The notes under the pieces were generated by a model, which worked only from the letters and a program-made list of their open reading frames with translations, had not been told where the DNA came from and ran no database searches. The position numbers and the translations under genes were made by a program. A DNA stretch of 64,000 nucleotides, taken from positions 248,001-312,000 of the forward strand of contig CANMQP010000011.1 in assembly GCA_947500035.1 (NCBI GenBank), given 5' to 3'. Below are positions 47,600-56,934 of this stretch, piece after piece (positions within the stretch are counted from its first letter, which is position 1; the number at the start of each line of letters is the position of its first letter). The DNA comes from an uncultured Kiloniellaceae bacterium (GTDB lineage Bacteria; Pseudomonadota; Alphaproteobacteria; Kiloniellales; Kiloniellaceae).

Positions 47600-48466
47600 T
47601 CAGAGTCCGCGTTTCAGGGCGCTGCGTGTGAAAAGCTCGTCACTGAGGTCGGCGAGGTAATCCACTTCGCTCATGATGAAGGTCGTTTTGTGGCCCGTTT
47701 TGTGGTTCTCGGCTTCCAGAAGATGCGCGGTCCAGATGCCCTGGACCTGGCGGATATCGCGGGTATGGATGGTTTTCAGTTTCTTGCCCTGGAGATCCCA
47801 GATCTCGGATTTGAGCACCATCCAGATTTCGGCGTCCACGCAGCTGACGGTCCGACTGTAGCCCAGTTGCTCGGCGATATCTTCGCTGGCGGGGATCCCT
47901 TCCATCACGTAGCAGGCGCGGCCATCGACTTCGCCCATGCCCAGGGTCGTACGGTTGTAGTCGCTGCGTGACACCTTGGTATCCTGGCGGATATCATCGT
48001 AGGTGAAGTCGGTGCCCATGAAGTAATCGCCACGGTCGGAACCTGAGATACGGCGGACCCGGCGCAGCGCGGGGAGGTACAGCCACTGGGCGTCCTCTTC
48101 ACTGTCTTCGAGGTAATCGAAGGTCAGGAAGGCCGTGTCGCGCACGTTCCTGGGTTTTTCGAAGAAGATCGCGATGCGTTTTTCGGTCTCGAAGTACTTC
48201 CGGAACGAACGGGTTTTGCGGGTCCGCTTTTTGCCGCGTTTGTCGACCAGTTCCATGGTCATGCTGCGGGCGACGGAATCACCGTCGTCGCGCGCGTTGA
48301 TCCGCTCCGCGATCTCGTCACCGCTGAGCAGGGCCTGTTCGTTGACAGCTTCCGTGCCCGGAGTTGCGGACCAGGCAGACGCCACCAACGCGGGTCCCGC
48401 GAGACCGCCGGTCAGGACTACGGCGGCAAGGATACCGGTGAGAGTGCGTCGAGTGAGCGTATTCAT
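47600..48466 (-). CDS. LolA-like outer-membrane lipoprotein-sorting protein
   Basis: A 288-residue exported protein of the LolA-like family (PF17131 type). The N-terminus is a signal peptide (MNTLTRRTLTGILAAVVLTGG, cleavage near residue 32). The mature part begins LLSGDEIAERINARDDGDSVARSMTMELVDKRG and has IAIFFEKPRNVRDTAFLTFDYLED and WLYLPALRRVRRISGSDRGDYFMGTDFTYDD, all typical of the family fold that binds lipid or lipoprotein. It lies between the MMPL transporter and the DUF1302 protein, with gaps of 49 and 13 bases, so it may carry a hydrophobic cargo between inner and outer membranes. Confidence 0.88.
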   Translation of the reverse strand: MNTLTRRTLTGILAAVVLTGGLAGPALVASAWSATPGTEAVNEQALLSGDEIAERINARDDGDSVARSMTMELVDKRGKKRTRKTRSFRKYFETEKRIAIFFEKPRNVRDTAFLTFDYLEDSEEDAQWLYLPALRRVRRISGSDRGDYFMGTDFTYDDIRQDTKVSRSDYNRTTLGMGEVDGRACYVMEGIPASEDIAEQLGYSRTVSCVDAEIWMVLKSEIWDLQGKKLKTIHTRDIRQVQGIWTAHLLEAENHKTGHKTTFIMSEVDYLADLSDELFTRSALKRGL

Positions 48467-48515
48467 CTTAGAGCATTCCTTTTCTCAAGCTCGGTCCGGG
48501 TTTCTAGTCCGGATT

Positions 48516-50972
48516 TCAGGCACGATCGGGTGCATCGCTGATGCCCAGACGTTCCCAGCGCACGGAGATGTCACGTGATGCCTTGGCGATCCTGAACTGT
48601 TCGGTCAGGAAACTCGGCGGCAGCAGCTTCACCAGCGCAGGAAGGACCGTCATGCTGGCGATGAAGCTGGCGGAAACAGCGACGGCGACGAGGCTGCCGA
48701 AGCGGATCAGGCCGGGGACCTGACTCGAGACCAGAACCCCGAAGCCGAAGAACACGGTTAGAAAGTTGAACAGAAGTGCGCGTCCGGTGGTTGGAAAGAG
48801 ATCCTCGATGGCCTCGTCCAGGCTTTTCGCACGATCGCCGGCGAGAAGGATCAGGCGGTCCAGAGCATGAACGGCGAAATCCACGCCGATGCCGATTGCG
48901 ATAGCCGCTGACATGGAGGTTCCGATCGCCAGCCGGATACCCGTCGCACCCATCAGCGCATAAACCAGGAAAACAGAGATCGCGACTGGGAGCAGCGTCA
49001 GAGTGCCCGCGATGGCCGAACGGAACGTCAGGGAAGACATCACCCAAACGGCAATCAGGGAAATCAGCACGCTGACCAAATGGCCGCTGAGAAGCTGGTT
49101 CATCCAGTTGTAGTGGACGGTCGCATGACCGGAGAGCCGGGCCGTCATATCATCGCTGTTGAACTGCCTGTCGATGTATTCTTCCAGGGCTGCAATGACT
49201 TTGGCCTCATTGCTGTAGAGCCCGTTGTTCATGGTTACACGCAGATTTGCGAGGCGGTAGTCGTAGTCGACTTCCTCCTGAAAATCGGTGGGATCGCCGC
49301 TCATGGAGTACAGCAGGAAGTATTGGGCGACCTGATCGGCGGTCTCCGGGAGCTCGTAGGCATCGGTGTCATTGTCGAAGAGCGCCTGGTTCATTTGCTT
49401 CAGGTAATCGACGATCGAAACTGTGGAACGGACCGACGGCAGACCTTCGATGAAGCGCTGGAGCGCCTCAATGCGGCGGAGGCGCTCGGGTTCAAAGAGC
49501 GCTTCGGTCTCACGGGTTTCAATCACGACATCCAGGGTCGTCGTACCGTTCATCAACTCATTGATCACCCGGTCGGCGATGGCAATGGGGGCGTCGGTCT
49601 GAAAGTTATCGATGGGCGCTTCGTCGGCGCGCAGTTGGGAGAGGCCAATGACACCGGCGGCGATAACCAACCCACCCAGGGTCAGGACCGACTTCGGGTT
49701 CTCAGCGACGGCCCGCCCAATGCGCCGTCCCAAGAATGCGCCACGACTCTCGCCAGCCTCTACGGTTTTTTCACGGTCAGGCGCCTTGCTCGCACGCCGG
49801 ACCGCTCTCAGGGCCGGCGACATCCGGGGCTTCAAAAGGGTGAGGCCGGCGGGTACGGCGACCAGCGAAAGCAGCATCGCGGTCGCGATCCCCAGCGTCG
49901 CAAAGAGACCGAAGTCTTTCATTGGCGGCATCGAAGAGGAGAGATAGATGCCTGTGAAGCCGGCGATGGTCGTCAGGGACGTAATGGTGACCGGCCGCCA
50001 CATGGCCATCATGGTGCGGATCGCCAGTTCCCGGGCCTGTGCCTTCGGGCGCAGGTTCAGTTCATCGTAATACTGGCCGAGAATATGGATCGAGTCGGCG
50101 ACCGCGATCCCGATCAGGACGACAGGCAGCGCATTGGTTATGGTGTAGATCGGCTTGCCGGCGGCGGCCATGGCCCCCATGGCAACGCCCAGGGTTCCAC
50201 CGACGACCAGCAGTGGCAGAACCACACCGCGCAGGTTCCGGTAACAAAGAAACAGAATGAAGACGATGATCACTGCTGCCAGGGGCGTGAGGCGCTGGGC
50301 ATCGGTATCTACGTATTTGCCGAGATAACCCATCACGCCGCCCTGACCGGCCACATGGATTTCTTCGCCGTTCATCACAGGCGCAGCATCGACCAGTTCG
50401 CGCAGCAGGCGGTAAGCTTCCTGCGATTGCTCCTCGTCCAGAAGCTCCGCTGCGATCAGCGTTGCCCGGCCGCCTTCGCCGATGAGATTGCCCCGGTAGA
50501 GCGGGAAGGCCGTGACGGCCTCGCGGATCGCGTCGGCCTCTTCCTGGGTTTCGGGAGGATCGATGAAGAAGGGCTCGACCTGGAGGCCTTCGGGAACGCC
50601 GATGATATTCTTCTCACTGGCCAGGCTGGTGATCCGATCCGTGTCAACACCAGGCAACTCAGCGATTTGGTCGGATAACCATTTGACCAGCTTGAGACTT
50701 TCAGGATTGAAGACACCCTCGGGACCCTTGTTGACGATGGCCACGACCAGCGGGTCTTTCAGGCCGAAGGTATCTTTGACCTTGTCCCGATACACAACGG
50801 CTGGATGCTCGGCCGGCATGAAGGCATCGGCGCTGGTGTCCTTGGTCAGACGCGGCAAAAAGCTTGCCGTGGCGATCGTTACGATTGCCACGATCACAAG
50901 AACGGTTTTTGGAAATGCCGTGACGGCTTCGAAGAACCGCCAAGTCCGTGATTTCCCCATCTCGATGATCAT
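48516..50972 (-). CDS. MMPL/RND-family transporter
   Basis: An 818-residue transporter with two MMPL-type halves. The first half has an N-terminal helix (about residues 17-38), a periplasmic domain, and a six-helix bundle with VLIGIAVADSIHILGQYYDELN. The second half repeats this with LRLAIGTSMSAAIAIGIGVDFAVHALDRLILL, where the Asp residues fit the proton relay of RND pumps. Members of this superfamily export lipids or hydrophobic compounds. It is the first gene of the LolA-like/DUF1302 operon. It is about the usual length for the class. The cargo is unknown; a lipid or capsular lipid would fit an envelope-glycan locus. Confidence 0.9.
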   Translation of the reverse strand: MIIEMGKSRTWRFFEAVTAFPKTVLVIVAIVTIATASFLPRLTKDTSADAFMPAEHPAVVYRDKVKDTFGLKDPLVVAIVNKGPEGVFNPESLKLVKWLSDQIAELPGVDTDRITSLASEKNIIGVPEGLQVEPFFIDPPETQEEADAIREAVTAFPLYRGNLIGEGGRATLIAAELLDEEQSQEAYRLLRELVDAAPVMNGEEIHVAGQGGVMGYLGKYVDTDAQRLTPLAAVIIVFILFLCYRNLRGVVLPLLVVGGTLGVAMGAMAAAGKPIYTITNALPVVLIGIAVADSIHILGQYYDELNLRPKAQARELAIRTMMAMWRPVTITSLTTIAGFTGIYLSSSMPPMKDFGLFATLGIATAMLLSLVAVPAGLTLLKPRMSPALRAVRRASKAPDREKTVEAGESRGAFLGRRIGRAVAENPKSVLTLGGLVIAAGVIGLSQLRADEAPIDNFQTDAPIAIADRVINELMNGTTTLDVVIETRETEALFEPERLRRIEALQRFIEGLPSVRSTVSIVDYLKQMNQALFDNDTDAYELPETADQVAQYFLLYSMSGDPTDFQEEVDYDYRLANLRVTMNNGLYSNEAKVIAALEEYIDRQFNSDDMTARLSGHATVHYNWMNQLLSGHLVSVLISLIAVWVMSSLTFRSAIAGTLTLLPVAISVFLVYALMGATGIRLAIGTSMSAAIAIGIGVDFAVHALDRLILLAGDRAKSLDEAIEDLFPTTGRALLFNFLTVFFGFGVLVSSQVPGLIRFGSLVAVAVSASFIASMTVLPALVKLLPPSFLTEQFRIAKASRDISVRWERLGISDAPDRA

Positions 50973-51148
50973 TTCGTCCGCTTAAAACAGACGGAAAGAT
51001 CACCACAAAGAGGTTAGGAAAGCGTTGAATTTACGCTGATTTGTTCATTTCTGGCCGACATAAGCAGTATTAACAGAAAAGCTTTTGTCGGCAGTGGTGG
51101 TCAAGAAGACGGCCCGTCAACGAGACGGTTGGTCATCAGGACGGCTGG

Positions 51149-52504
51149 TCAGACCTTCATGTTGTGTTGACGCATCAGGTCATAGACCGTCGGCCGGCTG
51201 ACATCCAAGAGTTTGGCCACCTTGGAAATATTCCCCTGGGCCTCGACCATGGCCCTGGTCAGGGCGGTCCGCTCGGCCTGTTCCCGGTATTCACGCAGGG
51301 TGCCGCTTGGGGCCGGTTGCTCATAGCTCGGCAGGTCAAGGTCGGTTACGGTGATCTTTGACCCTGCTGCCGCAGCCACCGCGCGTTTTACGCGATTTTG
51401 CAGTTCACGGACGTTCCCCGGCCATTCGTAGCTCGAAATCGAGGCTAGGGCATCGGCGGTAAAGGCCGTGATGCTTCGGCCTTGCTCCTCGGCGAAGCTG
51501 TTCAAAAGCTGGTGGGCGATGACAACGGCGTCGTCCGGACGCTCGCGGAGGGGCGGGATTTTGATGACCGCCTCACTCAAGCGATAGTAGAGATCTTCCC
51601 GAAATTCGTTGGTTTCCGTGAGTTTCAGCAGATCCTTATTGGTCGCCGAGACCAGACGGATATCGACCGGGATCTGTCTGTGGCCGCCAATCCGCTCAAT
51701 GACCCGTTCTTGCAGGAATCTCAAGAGCTTGGCCTGAAGAGACATCGGCAGATCACCGATTTCGTCCAAAAAGAGCGTGCCGCCGTTGGCCAGCTCGACC
51801 TTGCCGACCGTGGTCTTGACGGCGCCGGTGAAGGCGCCCTTTTCATGACCGAAAAGCTCACTCTCCAGCAGATGCTCGGGAATGGCCGCACAGTTGATGG
51901 CGACGTAGGGACCCTTTGCCTTCTCACTGAGTTCATGAGTCGCGCGGGCCAGTAGTTCCTTACCGGTCCCGCTTTCGCCGATCAGCACAACCGCAACATT
52001 TGCGCTGGCAAAGCGCTTCACCTCACCGCAGATCCTGAGCATTTCGGCGTTTGTAGTGGTAACACCCGGCAGGACCGCACCGGTTTTGGAGCGGGCCAGC
52101 CTGCGGTTCTCGCTCTCCAGCGCATGCAGATTGTATGCGCGTTGGATGGTTAGATTGACGACATCGATTTCAATGGGCTTCTGATAAAAATCATAAGCAC
52201 CCAGGGCGACCGCCTGGACGGCGTACTCGCGTTCCGTCTGTCCCGACATCATGACAACCTTGGTCTCAGGCGCGATCGCAAGAATTTCCTGCAGTGTCGC
52301 CAGGCCTTCCGTCGGTCCGTCCGGATCGGGCGGCAGTCCAAGATCGACCAGAGCAACCGGCGGTCGATGCTCGGCCACTGCCGCTGCCGCTGATGCACGG
52401 TCGCCCGCCAGGACGACCTCGCAGTTGTCGAAGGCCCAACGAAGTTGTCGCCGCAATCCGTCATCGTCTTCTACGACCAAAAGCTTGTGAGTCGGTTCGC
52501 TCAT
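51149..52504 (-). CDS. prsR: PEP-CTERM-box response regulator PrsR (sigma-54 activator)
   Basis: A 451-residue NtrC-type regulator. The receiver domain has the acidic VVEDDD pocket, phospho-acceptor Asp54 in LVDLGLP, and Lys109. The AAA+ domain has Walker A GESGTGKE at 176-183 and the GAFTGA sigma-54 contact loop at 223-228. The C-terminal Fis-type helix-turn-helix ends NISKVAKLLDVSRPTVYDLM. The family (TIGR02915) is tied to PEP-CTERM genes and activates them together with RpoN. It is 65 bases downstream of prsK and probably co-transcribed. A sigma-54 promoter at 63144 is a likely target. Confidence 0.94.
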   Translation of the reverse strand: MSEPTHKLLVVEDDDGLRRQLRWAFDNCEVVLAGDRASAAAAVAEHRPPVALVDLGLPPDPDGPTEGLATLQEILAIAPETKVVMMSGQTEREYAVQAVALGAYDFYQKPIEIDVVNLTIQRAYNLHALESENRRLARSKTGAVLPGVTTTNAEMLRICGEVKRFASANVAVVLIGESGTGKELLARATHELSEKAKGPYVAINCAAIPEHLLESELFGHEKGAFTGAVKTTVGKVELANGGTLFLDEIGDLPMSLQAKLLRFLQERVIERIGGHRQIPVDIRLVSATNKDLLKLTETNEFREDLYYRLSEAVIKIPPLRERPDDAVVIAHQLLNSFAEEQGRSITAFTADALASISSYEWPGNVRELQNRVKRAVAAAAGSKITVTDLDLPSYEQPAPSGTLREYREQAERTALTRAMVEAQGNISKVAKLLDVSRPTVYDLMRQHNMKV

Positions 52505-52569
52505 AAAAAAGATCTCTACAGAACTATTACAAAAGGGGCGTTTCTTATCGTTGGTGACGGCTCAAGCTG

Positions 52570-54681
52570 TCAGTTTGCAGGCATTGCGGTTCTGTCCGGG
52601 GCCGAGGCTTCAAGCGCCAGCTCTTTCGGGTCGGTCCCGTCAACGATGGGCAGGAAAATACGCATTGTCGTGCCGGCGCCGGGGTTGCTGATGACTTCAA
52701 GATCGCCTCCAAGTTCTCTGGCATATTCGCGGCACTGGTACGCGCCAATGCCCATGCCACGAGACTTAGTCGAACGGAAGGGGGTGAAAAGTTCATTCAT
52801 GACAAAATTTCTATCCATTCCCGGTCCGTTGTCGGCCACCTCTATCAGTGCTGTATCGCCTTTTCGGTTCAGGCTGATCTTGACCCAGCCGTCCGACCCG
52901 ACGGCGTCGATCGCGTTCTGAAGAAGATGATTGATAATCGCGCTCAGACGTTCCTGATCAGCTGCCACGGTTACGTCGATACCATTCCAATCAATAGATA
53001 AATCTATGGAATCGCTTTGTTTAATTCGAGTTAATTTCTCCAACAAAGGTCCGATTTGCACGATATTACTGGATTCGACGCTTGGCTGGTCGTTGCCCAG
53101 ACGATCCATCAGGCGCCTCATCTTGGAAACCGCATCATTCAATGTATCGGTCATGTCTTCACGGAACTGTTCGTTGTGACCGTGTCGTTCCATGTTTTTG
53201 GAGAGCAGCTCCAATTGGCTGACAAGGTTTTTGATGTCGTGGATGACGAACGCGAAACGCCGGTTGAACTTGGCAAATTCCCGTGATTCGGCAAGCGCCA
53301 CGGCATTCTTTTGCTCCGCCAGATAGCTGGCAGCCTGGCGCCCGGTTGTTTTGAGCAGATCGTAGTCTTCCCAACCCAACGCGCGCACGGCCCTGGGGCG
53401 CGCGAGCAACAGAAAGCCGATGAAGGTGGCGTGATGGGTAAGAGGGATGATGATCCAGGCATTCTTCATCTGGCTTAAGGACTCAGGCAGGGCAAGGTCA
53501 CCGTATTTGGCGGGATTCTCTTTGACTTCAGCAACGTCGATCAGCCACTGGCGCTCCTCAAGAAAGCGGGCCATCGGGGTTGCTTCGTCGCCGCGGAGGC
53601 TCGATACAGCCATGTTCCAGGCGGCGTAAACCACATAGCGGTCATCTTGTTGCAGCCACAAGGCGCCGCCGGGACTCTCGACGATGTCCGCGATGGCCTG
53701 GATAACGCGCACGCCCAGTTCTTCAGTCTCCTGCGATTCCGAAACTGTGCGGGTGAAGCGCAGCCATTCTTCGCGATAGTCATAGCGATAAGCGTAAAAG
53801 TGCTTTCCGATCAGCACTTTGATGTGTGCTCTGACGGTTCCTGAAATCAGCAACACCGCCAGGACAATAACAGCGCCGAAGAAAAAGGTCGCTTGGATGA
53901 TCGTGCCCCAGGCGCCGTCAAACTGCTGAAGAAAGAAACCGACACCGGCCATGCCGATAATGTAGAGGCCGCTGGTGGTCAGGGTTGTGGAGTAGAAGGC
54001 GATTTTTCGTGAGACCGTTATGTTGGTCCGCCACATCTGATTGCGCCGCGAGGAGATCGCCAGCAGGGGCACGACCATGGCCTGGACACCGCCGCGCGCT
54101 TGCTGGAAACCCGGGTTTACTTCGCCGAACAGGAGCGCGTCCGCATAGAAGAAGAGATCATAGGCAAAGAGGCCGCCAATGCCGATGCAGAGAAACTTTA
54201 TCTTCCAGCGCTCGTCGTCGCTGGTGTTGCGAAACAGGGTCTCAATCAGCATCAGGCCCGCGATTACCAGCATCAGCCGCAAGAGGCAGCGCACGGTGAA
54301 GCCCGATTCTCCGGCCAGCGGCTGATAGAGCTCGTAACCCAGAAGCAGGATGGAAAAGGCGAAAAAGATGGAAACGATGTAGCGGCCCAGGCCCTTGTTC
54401 GTGTCCGCTGTGCCGCCCTGGAGGACACTCCACAGAAACGCAATCCAGCAGACGGACCGCAGGTTTTCCATGGCCTCTATCAGTGAGGTCAGGCGGAGTC
54501 CGCTCCAGTTTTCGTACGCGGCCAGAGATAACCAGATAAATGTGACGAAACAGGCCAGAAACAACAGGCTGCCCTGCAGCCGTCGTTCGAAATTGATTGC
54601 CAGCAGCAGGGTCAGGAGCAAGAAAGCACCAGCGCCGATTGAGTAGCTGATGGTGCCAATGAGAGTGGTCTCTACGATCAT
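52570..54681 (-). CDS. prsK: XrtA/PEP-CTERM system histidine kinase PrsK
   Basis: A 703-residue sensor kinase matching the PEP-CTERM-linked family TIGR02916. The first 300 residues contain about eight membrane helices, followed by a GAF-like domain (about 320-460). The phospho-acceptor is His481 in FVIHDIKNLVSQLELL. The ATPase domain has NHLLQNAIDAVG (N box), VADNGPGM and STKSRGMGIGAYQCREYARELGG (G boxes). It senses an unknown membrane or envelope signal and passes phosphate to PrsR. It is the first gene of the prsK-prsR operon. Confidence 0.94.
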   Translation of the reverse strand: MIVETTLIGTISYSIGAGAFLLLTLLLAINFERRLQGSLLFLACFVTFIWLSLAAYENWSGLRLTSLIEAMENLRSVCWIAFLWSVLQGGTADTNKGLGRYIVSIFFAFSILLLGYELYQPLAGESGFTVRCLLRLMLVIAGLMLIETLFRNTSDDERWKIKFLCIGIGGLFAYDLFFYADALLFGEVNPGFQQARGGVQAMVVPLLAISSRRNQMWRTNITVSRKIAFYSTTLTTSGLYIIGMAGVGFFLQQFDGAWGTIIQATFFFGAVIVLAVLLISGTVRAHIKVLIGKHFYAYRYDYREEWLRFTRTVSESQETEELGVRVIQAIADIVESPGGALWLQQDDRYVVYAAWNMAVSSLRGDEATPMARFLEERQWLIDVAEVKENPAKYGDLALPESLSQMKNAWIIIPLTHHATFIGFLLLARPRAVRALGWEDYDLLKTTGRQAASYLAEQKNAVALAESREFAKFNRRFAFVIHDIKNLVSQLELLSKNMERHGHNEQFREDMTDTLNDAVSKMRRLMDRLGNDQPSVESSNIVQIGPLLEKLTRIKQSDSIDLSIDWNGIDVTVAADQERLSAIINHLLQNAIDAVGSDGWVKISLNRKGDTALIEVADNGPGMDRNFVMNELFTPFRSTKSRGMGIGAYQCREYARELGGDLEVISNPGAGTTMRIFLPIVDGTDPKELALEASAPDRTAMPAN

Positions 54682-54739
54682 TCCCCCCTTATATCACGCA
54701 GTGAAGCCCGTGGCACTGGAAGTGAAGAGCTGTCCAGTT

Positions 54740-54755
54740 GCAAAACACCAGCCGT
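54740..54755 (-). promoter_or_regulatory. Possible sigma-54 promoter upstream of prsK
   Basis: On the minus strand, GGC and TTGCA are placed so that GG and GC are ten bases apart (GG at 54753-54752, GC at 54741-54740). The -12 half matches well, the -24 half only at GGC. It lies 59 bases before the prsK start. This would allow PrsR autoregulation, but the match is partial. Confidence 0.25.
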
Positions 54756-54974
54756 GACGCTTTTCGGCCTACGACTGATCCGAGGTCGTTATAGTCTTTT
54801 TCCCACTTGCAGCCCCGAGTCAAAGAAATATCAACACCTACAGGTTATTAAGCTTTAGATATGATCTGCAGAAAGTCTGCGTTGTTCGTTTAATGTTCTT
54901 TCCGCGGTTTTAGCCAGCCGAGTTTCATAAGTCTCGAAGTTCTCCTGATCTTTTCCGCTTTGCAGAGTTCCGCG

Positions 54975-56651
54975 ATGCCTGAATCTAACTCCAGCCCACT
55001 CGACCTTGCCCTCACATCCTGGCGTCAGGCGCTGGGGAGCGACGCGGTGTTAACGGGCGAAGACTGCGATCGATATGGCCGAAACTGTATCGCCGTTGCG
55101 CGGCACATCTCAGCCGTGGTGTGCCCAAGCACCGAAGCAGAGGTGGAAATTGTCGTTAAAACCGCGCGCGATCAGAAGATACCACTCTATCCGATCAGCA
55201 CCGGGCACAACTGGGGTTACGGCAGCGCGGCACCCGCAGCCGACGACAGCGTTATCGTTGACTTGAGCCGCATGAACCGGATTCTGGAGGTGGATCCGGT
55301 CCTTGGTGTTGTGAGCCTGGAGCCCGGGGTGACACAGCAGCAACTGCGTGAGTATCTGGACCAGCACGAGCTTCCATTCCTGGTGCCGGTGACCGGCGCC
55401 GGGCCAACCTGCAGCCTCTTGGGCAATGCCTTGGAGCGCGGCTATGGCATAACCCCTCACGGTGACCACTTTGCGGCCGTCATGGCGCTCAGAGCGGTTC
55501 TGCCGAGCGGCGAGATCTATCAGTCTGCCATTGCCGAAGCCGGCGGCAAGGACGTCGATCATGCTTACAAATGGGGTGTTGGTCCTTATCTGGATGGCAT
55601 TTTCACCCAGTCCAGCCTAGGTATCGTCACTCAGATGACCCTTGCTCTGGCGCGGGTTCCCGAACGGGTAGAACTCTTCATTTTTGGTTTCCCCAAGGAA
55701 GAAGATCTCGAAATAGGTGTCGATGCGGTGCGCGCACTGCGCCAAAGCCTGGGTGACGGTTTGGGGGCGATCAATATTCTCAACCGCTTGAGAGTCTTAT
55801 CGATGATCGAGCCCTATCCGACGGAGGCCGTCGCGCAGGGCGAGGTCATTCCCGGCGATATGATCGAGGCGATGGCGAAGCGCCGCCGGCTTCCCTATTG
55901 GTTTGGAGTCGGCGCGCTCTACGGCACCAAAGAGACGGTTCCAGCCATGCGCCGAAGGGTTAAAAGGGTTTTGGGGACACGCAGCAAGGGGCTGCGGTTC
56001 TTCTCAAAATCCAAACTTGGTCTTCTCCAGGCCCTGATGTCTCTTGTTCCCGGCTCGCCCGGCCGAGTGATGCAAGAGCGTCTGGGTACCTTGGACGAAA
56101 CCCTGGATATCCTGCTTGGGAGGCCACGGGAAACAGCGTTGAAACTGGCGTACTGGAAGTCCGGTGGCGTCCCCAGCGCGGGTGAAGCGGACCAACCGCT
56201 GGATCCTGCCCGGGATGGCTGCGGCATCATGTGGTACGCCCCGCTGGTGCCCATGAAGGCGCAGTCGGTACGCGGTTATGTCGACATGATTACTGAGATC
56301 TGTCCAAAATTTGGTATTAACCCATTGATTACTTTGACAACTATTTCCGAGCGTTGTTTCGACAGCACCGTGCCTATCCTCTTCGATTTAGAAACTGAGG
56401 GTGAGCAGGCGCAGGCCTGCTATCGGGCCCTGTTCGAGGAGGGACAGCGCCGCGGGTTCCTGCCGTATCGCATGAACCTGAAGTCCATGGGGCTGTATGT
56501 GGATCGCGAGGACTCGGTTTACTGGCGCACGGTCGGACGGGTCAAACAGGCGCTCGACCCTGATCAGCTCATCTCTCCCGGCCGATATCATCGCAGGGTT
56601 GCGTCGGAAGCTGCGCCCAAGGTGGCAGAGTCTGAAATGGATAATGAATAG
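54975..56651 (+). CDS. VAO-family FAD-binding oxidase (4-cresol dehydrogenase-like)
   Basis: A 558-residue flavoenzyme of the vanillyl-alcohol oxidase/p-cresol methylhydroxylase type. The PCMH FAD domain has VVCPSTEAEVEIVVKTARD, YPISTGHNWGYGSAAP (about residues 77-92), LEPGVTQQQLREYLD and TGAGPTCSLLGNALERGYG. The C-terminal substrate domain has a PLVPMKAQSVRGYVDMI and LTTISERCFDSTVPILFD segment. It oxidises an aromatic or other alcohol with FAD in the cytoplasm. The ATG at 54975 is preferred over an in-frame TTG at 54960. It is divergent from prsK and upstream of prsT. A role in the XrtA locus is unclear; it may be a passenger gene. Confidence 0.82.
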   Translation: MPESNSSPLDLALTSWRQALGSDAVLTGEDCDRYGRNCIAVARHISAVVCPSTEAEVEIVVKTARDQKIPLYPISTGHNWGYGSAAPAADDSVIVDLSRMNRILEVDPVLGVVSLEPGVTQQQLREYLDQHELPFLVPVTGAGPTCSLLGNALERGYGITPHGDHFAAVMALRAVLPSGEIYQSAIAEAGGKDVDHAYKWGVGPYLDGIFTQSSLGIVTQMTLALARVPERVELFIFGFPKEEDLEIGVDAVRALRQSLGDGLGAINILNRLRVLSMIEPYPTEAVAQGEVIPGDMIEAMAKRRRLPYWFGVGALYGTKETVPAMRRRVKRVLGTRSKGLRFFSKSKLGLLQALMSLVPGSPGRVMQERLGTLDETLDILLGRPRETALKLAYWKSGGVPSAGEADQPLDPARDGCGIMWYAPLVPMKAQSVRGYVDMITEICPKFGINPLITLTTISERCFDSTVPILFDLETEGEQAQACYRALFEEGQRRGFLPYRMNLKSMGLYVDREDSVYWRTVGRVKQALDPDQLISPGRYHRRVASEAAPKVAESEMDNE

Positions 56652-56877
56652 GGTTAAGGATCGGCCGGGAATTTACTGTGCGGCAGAATGCTCTAAACTC
56701 TCGTAAGATATTAGGATATTGTATTGTTTTAATAGACGGCTATGCCTACATCTCATTTGGCGTATTATATGGCTTGCGTCCTTAAAGGCTCTGAGTTCGG
56801 CGTATTTACTCTCGGGCAAGGGACGGTAAAGCGTCGAATGATTTATCATCGGACAAGCTGAGCGCCGCGATGGCGAC

Positions 56878-56897
56878 GCAACCCAACTTTTGGTTGC
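56878..56897 (+). repeat. Short inverted repeat in the prsT leader
   Basis: GCAACCCAA at 56878-56886 and TTGGTTGC at 56890-56897 form an eight-base-pair hairpin with one bulged C and a three-base loop, 37 bases before the prsT start. It may be an operator or a leader RNA hairpin. Confidence 0.35.
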
Positions 56898-56934
56898 ATA
56901 ATGACCCGGATAGCGAATGAGCAGGGATAAGACA

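Noticed and set aside
46324-47631. A 435-codon open frame on the plus strand
   Set aside because: Antisense to the DUF1302 gene; no motif, no ribosome-binding site and no operon context.
49080-50678. A 532-codon open frame on the plus strand
   Set aside because: It lies entirely antisense to the MMPL transporter, whose repeated membrane architecture is unmistakable. The plus-strand product is low-complexity Arg/Gly/Asp-rich without domain features.
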